Part shown: positions 55,773 through 64,000 of the stretch, piece after piece
How the letters are laid out: each line of letters begins with the position of its first letter
Position numbering within the stretch: position 1 is the first letter of the stretch
From: an uncultured bacterium
GTDB lineage: Bacteria; Verrucomicrobiota; Lentisphaeria; Victivallales; UBA1829
DNA length: 64,000 nucleotides
NCBI GenBank assembly: GCA_900548385.1
Contig: URKJ01000025.1
Location: 1-64,000 of the forward strand
Direction: 5' to 3'
Position numbers and translations under genes: made by a program
Notes under the pieces: generated by a model
Told to the model about the DNA's origin: nothing
The model's database searches: none
Seen by the model: only the letters and a program-made list of their open reading frames with translations

Positions 55773-58457
55773 ATGAAAATGTCTCTGGTCAGGCGCGTGG
55801 CAAAATTGGCCGCGGTTGCGCTGTTGTTTTTGTCCCCCGCCGGGATATGGGCGAAATCCCTGACGGACTCCGTTCGTACCGGGAATAGTTCCGGTAACCG
55901 GTTCAAACAGTTTCAGACTGCCGCAACGGTCTCCGGCCCGAAAGAGCTGGATGCAAGCGCCGATCTGTATGAGTATGTGGGCGACAACCTGATCGCCCGC
56001 GGGCACGTCGTCATTAAATACGGCGATATGACGATTACTGCGGACAAGGCGATCGTCAATCTGGAATCCCGCGACCTTGAGGCGACCGGGCATGTGACGT
56101 TCACCCGCCGGCAGAAAATCACGAAAATCGTGGATTATCAGGAGTATCAGGATCTGCTTGACGATTATTCTCTTTCCGTCAAGATTCTGGAATATGTCAA
56201 GACGCCTATCGGGGTGCGGAAGATCAAGGTTTCCATAGAGAATATCGCCGCGTTCATGAAAGCGGACCGGGTTTCCGGAAATCTTGCCTCCGGTCTGTTA
56301 CAGTTCCGTAATTTCGCTCTCCAGAACGGACCGCTGTTTTTTGCGGCGGCGGAGGCGGAGCGCGCCGCAAACGGAAAAATCACCGTGCAGGACGCGCAGA
56401 TCTCCACTTGCGATTATATCATGGACGATCACGCGCATTATTCGCTCGGCGCCTCGAAAGCCGTTCTGACTCCGCGGGAATACAACAGCGGACTCCAGAA
56501 TTACAATCCCGACCACAACGATCACAGTGTGCTGGCTTATAACACGACGTTCCGTCTGTGGGGGATTCCCGTTCTCTGGCTTCCCGCGCTTTATAAGCCG
56601 TTTGAAACCGACAGCTTCGGTATCGACTTCGATTTCGGGCGGACTTCCGACTGGGGATATTTTGTCCGTGCCTCCAAAGGATTCAGCATCATCAACAAAC
56701 CGAAAATGCAGCTGAATGCCGCGGCGATCGTCAACTACTATTCCGAACGCGGTATTGCATATGGCGGAAAACTGAATTTTCTGACGGATAATTCCAGAAC
56801 CGAAGTGTTCGGTATCATGATGCGGGACCGCAGTCCGTATGAAAGCTATGATCTTACCGACTGGGCGCAGCGTCACTGGTACAAGGAACACGCTCGTATG
56901 AAGATTCCCAAGACCCGGTTCGATTTCAAAGCGACGAACCTGACGCATATTACGCCGTCGCTGGATTTCCGCGGGCAGATCGAAGTCCTGAGCGACTTCA
57001 ACTTTCTGGAAGATTATTATGATACGCGTTACCGCGAGAATATCCAGCCGCCGACGTATGCCGCATTGGAGTATCAGATGGAACGCGCTTCCGCCGCCGT
57101 TCTGACCACGGTCCGGGTGAACAACTTCGATACGGTTGTACAGCGCCTGCCGGAAGCACGCTTCGATGTGCCGCGCCAGGAGCTGTTCGGCGGACTTTAT
57201 TATCAGGGTGAGACCTCCGGCGGTTATTATGAGATGAAATGGCGTCATCTGAGCAATCCGGGCGATTACGGACGGGTCCGCAACTATTCCAGCGCCCGTT
57301 TTGACACCGTGCACTTCCTGTATTATCCGATCAACCTTGATTTTCTGAACATCATTCCGCGTGCGGGTGGACGTTTTACTGCGTATTCCAGCACGTCCAA
57401 GCACAAGGTCTCCGACGAGGATCTGTCGAATATGTTCGGAGCAAGCGCGATTGAAGTCTCCTATTTCTCCAATGCGGTGAAGTTCCGGAACTTCGATGAT
57501 TCCGGCAAGGCCCGGTTCCGCTTTATCGGGGAGCTCGGCGTGGAAGCCAATACCAAGATTTACCGTACCTGGCAGGATGTGCGCAGTTCCATGCTGGAAC
57601 TCGACGGACTCCGTCATGTAATGATGCCGTATGTGAACTATACGTTCATCCCCAAGCCGACCGAAGATTCGGAATATATGCTTTACTTTGACGATATTGA
57701 CCGGATCGACGAACAGAACTTTGTCCGTATCGGTTTGCAGAATACGCTGCAGACCCGCAGAGGCAATTACGGAGCGGAGCGGATTACGGAATGGGCGTCG
57801 CTGGATACTTACTGGGATTTTCACGGCAACCGGCAGGGGATCTTCGGGCATGTCGGGGATATCGGCGTGAAACTGTCGCTGACGCCGTTTGAAAATCTTA
57901 CACTTACCTCCGAACTGCTGTGGGACGTCGGACGCAACAACAAGCACGATGAGGACGCACGCCGCGCCCGCGGCCGGAAAGCCGGACGTGTCGGTATGAT
58001 GAAGCTGAAATACATCAACATGTGGAACACCATGCTGAGTTACCGGATTTCCAAGGACTGGCGCATTTACGGATCGTATATCTATTCCGACGCGTACCGT
58101 CAGCGCGGGACGTTCTCAATGGGGTCCATGATGGAGCAGATCAACGCGACCTCCTCCACGCTTTCCGCCTCTTATCCGACGGCGCAGGACATCACGCTCG
58201 GACTCGATTTCCCGACCTACATTGATCCCCGGCTGAAAGGCGGTGTCCGTTTCACTTACGACGTGGAAGCCGCGCTGATGAAAAACATGGCATTTTATCT
58301 GAAGCGCAATTTCCATTGCGTGGATGTGATCGTGGAAGCCGGAAGAACTCAGGAGCGGGACAGCGATCAGGACAAGGATGAATCCTACTATGTCATGTTC
58401 TTTGTGTCGCTTTCGACCATGCCGGAAGTCGGGATCGGACAGAAACAAGGGCTCTAA
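55773..58457 (+). CDS. lptD: LPS-assembly outer membrane protein LptD
   Basis: This is an 894-residue outer membrane protein that inserts LPS into the outer leaflet. The signal peptide (VRRVAKLAAVALLFLSPAGIWA) is followed by an OstA/LptA-like jelly roll near 55-150 (DLYEYVGDNLIARGHVVIKY, TADKAIVNLESRDLEATG) and then the beta-barrel (about 240-894), which has alternating aromatic strands and ends ESYYVMFFVSLSTMPEVGIG. It is proof of an outer membrane. E. coli LptD has four essential Cys; here only two are obvious (STCDY and FHCVD). It precedes proS by 28 bases, and the ribosome site is weak. Confidence 0.9.
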   Translation: MKMSLVRRVAKLAAVALLFLSPAGIWAKSLTDSVRTGNSSGNRFKQFQTAATVSGPKELDASADLYEYVGDNLIARGHVVIKYGDMTITADKAIVNLESRDLEATGHVTFTRRQKITKIVDYQEYQDLLDDYSLSVKILEYVKTPIGVRKIKVSIENIAAFMKADRVSGNLASGLLQFRNFALQNGPLFFAAAEAERAANGKITVQDAQISTCDYIMDDHAHYSLGASKAVLTPREYNSGLQNYNPDHNDHSVLAYNTTFRLWGIPVLWLPALYKPFETDSFGIDFDFGRTSDWGYFVRASKGFSIINKPKMQLNAAAIVNYYSERGIAYGGKLNFLTDNSRTEVFGIMMRDRSPYESYDLTDWAQRHWYKEHARMKIPKTRFDFKATNLTHITPSLDFRGQIEVLSDFNFLEDYYDTRYRENIQPPTYAALEYQMERASAAVLTTVRVNNFDTVVQRLPEARFDVPRQELFGGLYYQGETSGGYYEMKWRHLSNPGDYGRVRNYSSARFDTVHFLYYPINLDFLNIIPRAGGRFTAYSSTSKHKVSDEDLSNMFGASAIEVSYFSNAVKFRNFDDSGKARFRFIGELGVEANTKIYRTWQDVRSSMLELDGLRHVMMPYVNYTFIPKPTEDSEYMLYFDDIDRIDEQNFVRIGLQNTLQTRRGNYGAERITEWASLDTYWDFHGNRQGIFGHVGDIGVKLSLTPFENLTLTSELLWDVGRNNKHDEDARRARGRKAGRVGMMKLKYINMWNTMLSYRISKDWRIYGSYIYSDAYRQRGTFSMGSMMEQINATSSTLSASYPTAQDITLGLDFPTYIDPRLKGGVRFTYDVEAALMKNMAFYLKRNFHCVDVIVEAGRTQERDSDQDKDESYYVMFFVSLSTMPEVGIGQKQGL

Positions 58458-58485
58458 GAGAAGTTTAACATAAAGGTTTGTCATC

Positions 58486-60213
58486 ATGAAAATGTCTCAA
58501 ATGCTGGGGCGCAGAATCAAGGAAGACCCCAAGGACGCCAAAACCATCAGCCATAAATTTTTGATCCGCGGCGGTTATATCCGCCCGGTCTCTTCGGGTA
58601 TTTACAGTCTTCTGCCGCCGGCAATGAGAATCATCGAAAAGATTTCCAATATTATCCGGGAGGAGATGAACGCGATTGACGGACAGGAGGTGCTGATGCC
58701 GGTCGTGCTTTCCGCCGATCTCTGGCAGGAGTCCGGCCGTTTCTCAAGCGTCGGGCAGGAGCTCCTGCGGTTCAAGGACCGCAACGGAAAAGACATGCTT
58801 CTTGCCATGACTCACGAAGAGGCAATCGTTCATCTTGTCCGTTCCGAGGTCACCAGCTACAAGCAGCTCCCGCTGATGGCGTATCAGATTCAGACGAAAT
58901 ACCGCGACGAGGCGCGTCCGCGCGCCGGGCTGATCCGCGTTCGTGAATTCACGATGAAAGACGCATACAGCTTCCATACTTCCCAGGAGTCTCTGGAAGA
59001 GTATTACGAACGGGCTCATCAGGCGTATGTGAACATTTACCGCCGGGTCGGTCTGAAGCATGTCCTTTCGATCAAGGCGAATTCCGGCATGATGGGCGGC
59101 AATGTTTCGCATGAATTCATGTCGGTGGCGGATTGCGGGGAAGATACGTTGTTTGTTTCACCCGACGGCGTCAGCTACAAGGCGAACCGCGAGGTCGCTG
59201 TTTCCGCAATCAAATTCGAGCGTGCGCCCGAACTGCCGATGGAGAAAGTCGCCACGCCGGATTCCAAAACGATTGAAGAGGTCGCCGCATTCCTGAATGT
59301 CAAGCCGGAAAATACCGGAAAGGCGGTATTCTATTCCGATTCCGACGGACGGCTGATCTTTGTGCTGATCCGCGGAGACTTCGAGGTCAATGAGACCAAA
59401 CTTCAGAATCTCCTGAAGATCAAGGAACTCTCTTTTGCGAATGACGAACAGATCCGCAAGGCGGGAGCGGTTCCCGGTTATGCGTCCCCCGTCGGAATCG
59501 ACCCGGCAAAGGCGGTGATCGTGGTGGACCGTTCCATCGAGGGTACTTCCAATCTGGTGGTCGGAGCGAACGAGGCCGGATATCATTATATCAACTTCAA
59601 TTACGGGCGTGACCTCAAGGAGGCGCTTGTCGCGGATATTGCGACGGTCCGGGAAGGCGATCCGTGTCCGGTGACCGGCGAGCCGCTCCAGATGAAGCGC
59701 GGCATTGAAGTCGGCAACATATTCCAGCTCGGCACCAAATATTCCGCTCCGATGAAATGTGATTATCTTGACAAGGACGGCAAGTCGCATCCGATGATCA
59801 TGGGATGTTACGGAATCGGAGTCGGCAGAACGATGGCGGCTCTGGTGGAGGATTCCCATGACGATTACGGACCGATCTGGCCGATGTCCGTTGCGCCGTA
59901 CCAGGTCGAGATCTGCGCGATCACGCCGGACAAGGAGAATGTCATGGAAATTGCGGATAAACTTTATCAGGATCTCGGCAGACTCGGCGTGGAAGTGCTG
60001 TTTGACGATCGCGGTGAGAAAGCCGGTTCGATGTTCAGCGACGCCGATTTGCTCGGTATTCCGCTCCGCGCCGTGATCTCTCCGAAAAGCATTGCCGGCG
60101 GATCCATGGAATTCAAAGTGCGCGGCTCCCGCGATTCCGAACTCGTTCCGCTTGACAAGGCGGCGGAATTCCTGGCGGCGAAAGTCCGGGAAGAGATGGC
60201 GAAGTATCAGTAA
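58486..60213 (+). CDS. proS: proline--tRNA ligase
   Basis: This 575-residue class II synthetase of the bacterial type carries an inserted YbaK editing domain (about 230-380: ASPVGIDPAKAVIVVD, SNLVVGANEAGYHY). Class II motifs are present: MLGRRIKEDPKDA...SGIYSLLPPAMRI, motif 2 YRDEARPRAGLIRVREFTMKD, and motif 3 PMIMGCYGIGVGRTMAAL. The anticodon-binding domain ends the protein. AAAGG lies 9 bases before the ATG. The operon order is lptD-proS-GH29-yfcE. Confidence 0.96.
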   Translation: MKMSQMLGRRIKEDPKDAKTISHKFLIRGGYIRPVSSGIYSLLPPAMRIIEKISNIIREEMNAIDGQEVLMPVVLSADLWQESGRFSSVGQELLRFKDRNGKDMLLAMTHEEAIVHLVRSEVTSYKQLPLMAYQIQTKYRDEARPRAGLIRVREFTMKDAYSFHTSQESLEEYYERAHQAYVNIYRRVGLKHVLSIKANSGMMGGNVSHEFMSVADCGEDTLFVSPDGVSYKANREVAVSAIKFERAPELPMEKVATPDSKTIEEVAAFLNVKPENTGKAVFYSDSDGRLIFVLIRGDFEVNETKLQNLLKIKELSFANDEQIRKAGAVPGYASPVGIDPAKAVIVVDRSIEGTSNLVVGANEAGYHYINFNYGRDLKEALVADIATVREGDPCPVTGEPLQMKRGIEVGNIFQLGTKYSAPMKCDYLDKDGKSHPMIMGCYGIGVGRTMAALVEDSHDDYGPIWPMSVAPYQVEICAITPDKENVMEIADKLYQDLGRLGVEVLFDDRGEKAGSMFSDADLLGIPLRAVISPKSIAGGSMEFKVRGSRDSELVPLDKAAEFLAAKVREEMAKYQ

Positions 60214-60225
60214 GAGGATATGCTG

Positions 60226-61494
60226 ATGCACCATTTTCATGACGCCCGCGACTGGTTTTTCCGGCATCGCTATGGCCTGTTCCTGCATTGGGGGCTCTAT
60301 GCGGTCGGCGGGCTTCATGAACAGGAGCTTTCCCGTTACGGCACATCCTGGGAGGCTTATCTGAAGTATCAGGAAGCGTTTGATCCCGTGAAATTCAATC
60401 CCGCGGAGTGGCTTGACCTCGCGCAGCGGAACGGGATGGAGTACGTCGTTTTCACCGCCAAGCATCATGACGGTTTCTGCATGTGGGATACCAAAGAGAC
60501 TGAGTTCAACGTGATGCACACTCCGTATGGACGCGATGTGCTCCGGGAGCTTGCCGATGAATGTCACCGTCGCAGGATGCCGCTTGTGCTCTATTATTCG
60601 GTGGTGGACTGGCATCATCCGAATTATCCGAATCTGGGGCGTCATCATGAGCTTGTGACCGACCCGGCGCACCATGATGTGAACCGGTATCTGCAGTTCC
60701 TGAAAAATCAGCTCCGGGAACTCTGCACGGATTACGGCGAGATTCACGGTATCTGGTGGGATATGAACGTGCCGGAGATCCACGATCCTTCGGTCAATGC
60801 GATGATCCGGGAGCTTCAGCCTGCCGCGGTGATCAATAACCGCGGCTGTGATGCCGGCGATTTTTCCACACCGGAACGTCATTTCCAGAAGGATCCGACG
60901 CTTCCGTTTGCCAATCCGACGGAAGCGTGCAATTCGGTCGGCGTCAACAGTTGGGGGTACCGGGTGCGGGAAGACTACTACACCGCCGGAGCGTTGGAGC
61001 GTCAGCTGGCGTCCAATATGGCGCTCGGCGGGAACTATCTGCTGAACGTCGGTCCCAAGCCGGACGGCACGATTCCCGAAGAGGCGGCAGCACTTTTAGA
61101 GTCGGTCGGCGGCTGGTTCCGCAAGGTGTCTTCTGCTTTGACCGCCGCTCCGTGTGCCGGAGTTCTGGAGTCGAAAGCGATTCTCTGCACCGGAGGCGGA
61201 ACGGAATTGAATCTGATTGTGACGGAGCCGCTGACGTCGGGAACTCTGAAACTTGCTCCGTTGAATATTCTTCCGGAAAAAGCGGTGCTGCTGAACACCG
61301 GAGAAGAGGTTGAGGCAACGCTTGAACCGATCGTTTATGAACGTCAGAATCCGCCGGTTCTGCGTCTTCGCGGAATCCCGGCGGAAAGATTGTGCGGAAC
61401 GGTTCCGGTTTTCCGGCTGACTTTCCGGGATCCTGTGATCCGCGGCTCCGGCGCCGTTTCAGAAAATTCCGCCGGAATTCATGCAAAGGAGTAA
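60226..61494 (+). CDS. GH29-family alpha-L-fucosidase-like enzyme
   Basis: This 422-residue protein has no signal peptide, so it is cytoplasmic. GH29 features are WFFRHRYGLFLHWGLYAVGG, the catalytic-domain block EYVVFTAKHHDGFCMWDTKETEFNV, and the nucleophile D179 in GIWWDMN. FSTPERHFQ and NSWGYRVREDYYTAG follow, then LLNVGPKPDGTIPEEA. The acid/base is not identified. The ATG at 60226 is chosen for AAGAGG spacing. It lies between proS and a phosphodiesterase gene, outside the glycan loci, and is probably used for imported fucosylated oligosaccharides. Confidence 0.88.
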   Translation: MHHFHDARDWFFRHRYGLFLHWGLYAVGGLHEQELSRYGTSWEAYLKYQEAFDPVKFNPAEWLDLAQRNGMEYVVFTAKHHDGFCMWDTKETEFNVMHTPYGRDVLRELADECHRRRMPLVLYYSVVDWHHPNYPNLGRHHELVTDPAHHDVNRYLQFLKNQLRELCTDYGEIHGIWWDMNVPEIHDPSVNAMIRELQPAAVINNRGCDAGDFSTPERHFQKDPTLPFANPTEACNSVGVNSWGYRVREDYYTAGALERQLASNMALGGNYLLNVGPKPDGTIPEEAAALLESVGGWFRKVSSALTAAPCAGVLESKAILCTGGGTELNLIVTEPLTSGTLKLAPLNILPEKAVLLNTGEEVEATLEPIVYERQNPPVLRLRGIPAERLCGTVPVFRLTFRDPVIRGSGAVSENSAGIHAKE

Positions 61495-61503
61495 AAGGAG
61501 CAG

Positions 61504-62061
61504 ATGAAGATTTTGTTTTTTTCCGATGTTCACGGTTCGCCGGAGAGTTTGAAACAGCTTTGGAAGCAGAAGGAGTCCCGTGAACCGGATCAGTTAGTGC
61601 TGTTGGGCGATGCGCTGTATCACGGTCCGCGCAACCCGCTGCGTCCGGATTATGCGCCGCCGGAAGTCGTTCCCATGCTGAATGCGGAAAAAGAACGGAT
61701 CATTGCTGTGCGCGGCAACTGTGACAGTGAAGTCGATCAGATGTTGCTGGAGTTCCCGATCATGGCGGATTTTTCCACGCTTTACGCGGACGGGATCAAA
61801 TTTTTCCTGACGCATGGACACCGGTGGAATCCAGGAGCTCCGCCGCCGGTTTCCGTCGGAACTGTATTGGCGTATGGCCATACCCATCTGCCGCAGTTGG
61901 AACGGTTGGAAAACGGTTTGATTGCGTTCAATCCCGGTTCGATTTCTCTTCCGAAAGGCGGCAATCCCGCATCGTTCGGTTGGTATGAGGACGGCACGCT
62001 CCGGGTTCTGGAGCTGGAATCGGGCAGGGAGATGGCTGCACTGACTCTGGAAAAAGTCTGA
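61504..62061 (+). CDS. yfcE: YfcE-type metallophosphoesterase
   Basis: This 185-residue calcineurin-like phosphodiesterase has the motifs SDVHGS, LLGDALYHGPRN, VRGNCDSEVDQ, FLTHGH and YGHTHLPQLE, all metal ligands of the YfcE/MJ0936 family. The length equals E. coli YfcE (184). GGAG is before the ATG, 9 bases after the GH29 stop. The natural substrate is unknown; YfcE acts on phosphodiesters in vitro. Confidence 0.9.
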   Translation: MKILFFSDVHGSPESLKQLWKQKESREPDQLVLLGDALYHGPRNPLRPDYAPPEVVPMLNAEKERIIAVRGNCDSEVDQMLLEFPIMADFSTLYADGIKFFLTHGHRWNPGAPPPVSVGTVLAYGHTHLPQLERLENGLIAFNPGSISLPKGGNPASFGWYEDGTLRVLELESGREMAALTLEKV

Positions 62062-62141
62062 CGCGCCTTGAATACGGGGCAAAACGGAAGTATGTTATAA
62101 GAGAGAAATTTTCTCAGACAAATTTAGATAGAGAGGCTGTT

Positions 62142-63575
62142 ATGGGCGGATTTTTTGGGACGGTTGCGCAGGAAGACTGCGTGGCGGATTTATTTTACGG
62201 CACCGATTACCATTCCCATTTGGGAACCAAGCGCGGCGGACTCGCTGTTTTCGGTGCGGACGGAGCGATCATGCGTTCCATTCACGACATTACCAATTCG
62301 CAGTTCCGTTCCAAATTCGATGATGACCTGCCGCATTTCTGCGGGAAAAGCGGAATCGGCGTGATTAGCGATTATGAGGATCAGCCGTTGATTATCGGGT
62401 CTCATCTCGGTATTTTTGCGATCGTCACCGTCGGCAAGATCAATAATATCCAGGAACTGATTGCGGGTGATTCCACAACCCGGATCGCCCATTTCTTTTC
62501 CGAGATGAGCGGCGGGGAGTTCAATCCGACGGAAGTCGTTGCCGCTCTGATCAATACGAAAGAGTCCATCGAAGAGGGGATCGCCTATGCGCAGAGCCGC
62601 ATTGACGGTTCCTGTTCCATGCTGGTTCTGCGGAACGGCGTCATTTATGCCGCCCGTGACAAGTTCGGGCGCACACCGGTCATCATCGGCAGGAAAACCG
62701 GGGCTTATGCGGTTGCCATGGAAAGCAGTGCATTCCCGAATCTGGATTACGTTCCCTGCAAGGAGCTCGGCCCCGGCGAGATTGTCCGCATCACGGCGGA
62801 AGAGCTGGTTCAGGTTAAGCCGCCGGAAGAGAAAATGCAGATATGCGCGTTTTTCTGGGTCTATTTCGGTTATCCCTCTTCCAATTACGAGGGAACCAAC
62901 ACCGAAACGGTCCGTTATCAGAACGGTGCGCTGATGGCGCGGAACGATGATGTGGAGTTCGATTCCGTCGGCGGGATTCCGGATTCCGGCGTTGCACACG
63001 CAATCGGTTATGCGAATGAATCCGGAAAACCATATATGCGCGCTCTGGTCAAATACACTCCGACCTGGCCGCGCAGTTTCATGCCGCAGAGTCAGGCGGC
63101 GCGCAATCTGGTTGCCCGGATGAAGCTGATCCCCATCGACGAGCAGATCCGCGGACGGCGCCTGCTGTTCTGCGATGATTCCATTGTCCGCGGAACCCAG
63201 TTTAAGAACATTGCACAGCGTCTTTATGAACGCGGGGCTTTGGAAGTTCACATGCGTTCCGCTTCGCCTCCGCTCGCATTCCCCTGCAAATACCTGAATT
63301 TCTCTCGTTCCAAGTCGATTCTTGACCTTGCCGCGCGCAGAGTGATTAACACGCTGGAAGGCGGCGAGCCGCCGGAAGAGGTGCTCCGGGAGTATATCAC
63401 CGCCGGGACTCCGCGTTATAACAACATGGTGGAGGCCATCCGGAAGAATCTCGGTTTGACGTCGCTGAAATATCAGACCATCGAGGGGTTGGTGGAAGCG
63501 ATTGGATTGCCGAAAGAGAAGATCTGCACCTACTGCTTTGACGGTTGCGATGGCTGCTGTCGGAAAAAAGGGTGA
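62142..63575 (+). CDS. PurF-like amidophosphoribosyltransferase paralogue lacking N-terminal Cys
   Basis: This 477-residue protein is homologous to glutamine PRPP amidotransferase. It starts MGGFFGTVAQEDC, where PurF has Met-Cys-Gly-Ile, so the nucleophile Cys of the glutaminase site is missing (Gly-Gly instead). The Ntn-like domain still has LGTKRGGLAVF and ARDKFGRTPVIIG, and the PRPP loop LLFCDDSIVRGTQFKN is intact. The tail has a Cys cluster CTYCFDGCDGCC. Such forms occur in Bacteroidetes-like genomes from memory. It may use ammonia or do another phosphoribosyl reaction. GAGAGG precedes the start. Confidence 0.85.
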   Translation: MGGFFGTVAQEDCVADLFYGTDYHSHLGTKRGGLAVFGADGAIMRSIHDITNSQFRSKFDDDLPHFCGKSGIGVISDYEDQPLIIGSHLGIFAIVTVGKINNIQELIAGDSTTRIAHFFSEMSGGEFNPTEVVAALINTKESIEEGIAYAQSRIDGSCSMLVLRNGVIYAARDKFGRTPVIIGRKTGAYAVAMESSAFPNLDYVPCKELGPGEIVRITAEELVQVKPPEEKMQICAFFWVYFGYPSSNYEGTNTETVRYQNGALMARNDDVEFDSVGGIPDSGVAHAIGYANESGKPYMRALVKYTPTWPRSFMPQSQAARNLVARMKLIPIDEQIRGRRLLFCDDSIVRGTQFKNIAQRLYERGALEVHMRSASPPLAFPCKYLNFSRSKSILDLAARRVINTLEGGEPPEEVLREYITAGTPRYNNMVEAIRKNLGLTSLKYQTIEGLVEAIGLPKEKICTYCFDGCDGCCRKKG

Positions 63576-63600
63576 TAAATCATTCCGTCTGAACAAACGG

Positions 63601-63634
63601 AAGCCCGTTTCAGAACGTCATCTGAAACGGGCTT
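63601..63634. terminator. terminator between the PurF-like gene and the permease
   Basis: AAGCCCGTTTCAGA and TCTGAAACGGGCTT form a perfect 14-bp stem with a 6-nt loop, followed by TTGCTT. It lies between convergent stop codons and probably ends both transcripts. Confidence 0.85.
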
Positions 63635-63657
63635 TTGCTTATTTCCGTCCGGGAGTG

Positions 63658-64000
63658 TTATTCATACCGGAGCGCTTCGATCGGATCAAGGCGGGAGGCT
63701 TTCCATGCAGGATAGAAACCGAATACGATTCCGACGAATGCCGAGACTACAACCGCCGCGATAACGGCGGCCGGACTTGATTCCACCGGCCAGTTGAGAT
63801 AAATGTTCACCAGAACCGCCGCTCCGTGTCCGATCAGGATTCCGAGGATGCCGCCGATCAGGCAGAGTACCATTGATTCCACCAGGAACTGCTGCAGAAT
63901 ATCTCTGGAACGAGCACCGACAGCCATGCGCAGGCCGATTTCGCGCGTCCGTTCCGTGACCGAAACCAGCATGATGTTCATAATGCCGACTCCGCCGACG
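63658..64000 (-). CDS. MacB/FtsX-type ABC transporter permease, C-terminal part
   Basis: This gene is truncated by the window edge; only the last 114 residues or so are seen. The readable part starts VGGVGIMNIMLVSVTERTRE, then IGLRMAVGARSRDILQQFLVES, and ends with two membrane helices and FYPAWKASRLDPIEALRYE. This is the C-terminal half of a MacB-like permease of tripartite or lipoprotein-type efflux. The start and the periplasmic domain lie beyond 64,000. Confidence 0.92.
   Translation of the reverse strand, partial: VGGVGIMNIMLVSVTERTREIGLRMAVGARSRDILQQFLVESMVLCLIGGILGILIGHGAAVLVNIYLNWPVESSPAAVIAAVVVSAFVGIVFGFYPAWKASRLDPIEALRYE

Noticed and set aside
56298..57947. 549-codon antisense frame over lptD
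   Set aside because: Shadow of lptD without start signals.
59158..60882. 574-codon antisense frame over proS and the GH29 gene
   Set aside because: Both sense-strand genes are certain from motifs; the frame is a by-product of GC-rich codon usage.
62190..63596. 468-codon antisense frame over the PurF-like gene
   Set aside because: Shadow frame; the sense frame has a PRPP motif.
1..64000. CRISPR array, complete tRNA or rRNA genes, insertion sequence
   Set aside because: No regularly spaced direct repeats, no complete tRNA or rRNA structure and no transposase was found on reading both strands.

Overview
The window looks like a chromosomal contig from a Gram-negative anaerobe of the Lentisphaerota (Victivallales-like, probably gut-associated). 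This is inference. It rests on an outer-membrane LPS assembly gene (lptD), several secreted glycan-active enzymes each sitting next to a prepilin-like protein with an FTLxELLxVxxIIAxL N-terminus, no SusC/SusD or sugar ABC transporter genes, and corrinoid/Fe-S type reductases. No rRNA gene, complete tRNA gene or CRISPR array was seen. Bases 3-36 are Illumina Nextera adapter sequence, so the left edge is an assembly artefact rather than biology.

Layout. (1) 1-4.9 kb is a visibly more AT-rich accessory island. It holds a minus-strand operon of a YagK/YfjJ (inovirus Gp2-like) Rep-type protein and three unknown proteins, a DUF3791-DUF3990-DUF3791 toxin-antitoxin-like trio, and a broken AAA/DUF4143 ATPase. 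(2) 4.9-12 kb holds a sugar O-acetyltransferase, an NTF2-like protein and two flavodoxin-type reductases divergent from an HxlR regulator, a gene-poor stretch with a decayed PAP2-like fragment, and a glycerophosphodiesterase divergent from a DeoR-type regulator. (3) 12-51 kb is dominated by four glycan loci with the same parts: a local regulator, a prepilin-like protein and large secreted enzymes. These are AraC with a GH2-like protein (12.1-18.6 kb); a GntR/LacI chimera with an alginate-lyase-family enzyme, a GH39-like glycosidase and a CBM protein (20-27 kb); LacI with GH50-like and GH116 enzymes (29.1-35.9 kb); and a GntR HTH fused to an ABC-type sugar-binding domain with a LamG/transglutaminase-like giant and a beta-helix protein (42.7-51.3 kb). 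Between them lie a MarR pair, an LRR/membrane pair, a large membrane protein, and a tight operon of a U32-like protein plus three tandem QueG-like 4Fe-4S proteins (38.5-42.5 kb), which shares its intergenic region with the GntR-SBP regulator. (4) 51.3-64 kb is largely housekeeping: pyrR-pyrB-pyrC followed by an O-acetylhomoserine sulfhydrylase, lptD, proS, a GH29 fucosidase, a YfcE-type phosphodiesterase, a PurF-like protein without the N-terminal Cys, and a truncated MacB/FtsX-type permease.

How the genes work together (inference). Each glycan locus probably senses a sugar with its own regulator and co-expresses a prepilin-like protein with the enzymes it is linked to. That pairing recurs four times in 40 kb and is the most interesting system here. 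The second is the U32/QueG-like operon sharing a palindrome-rich intergenic region with the unusual GntR-SBP regulator. Several regulator genes have near-perfect or perfect TTGACA/TATAAT promoters with palindromes beside them.
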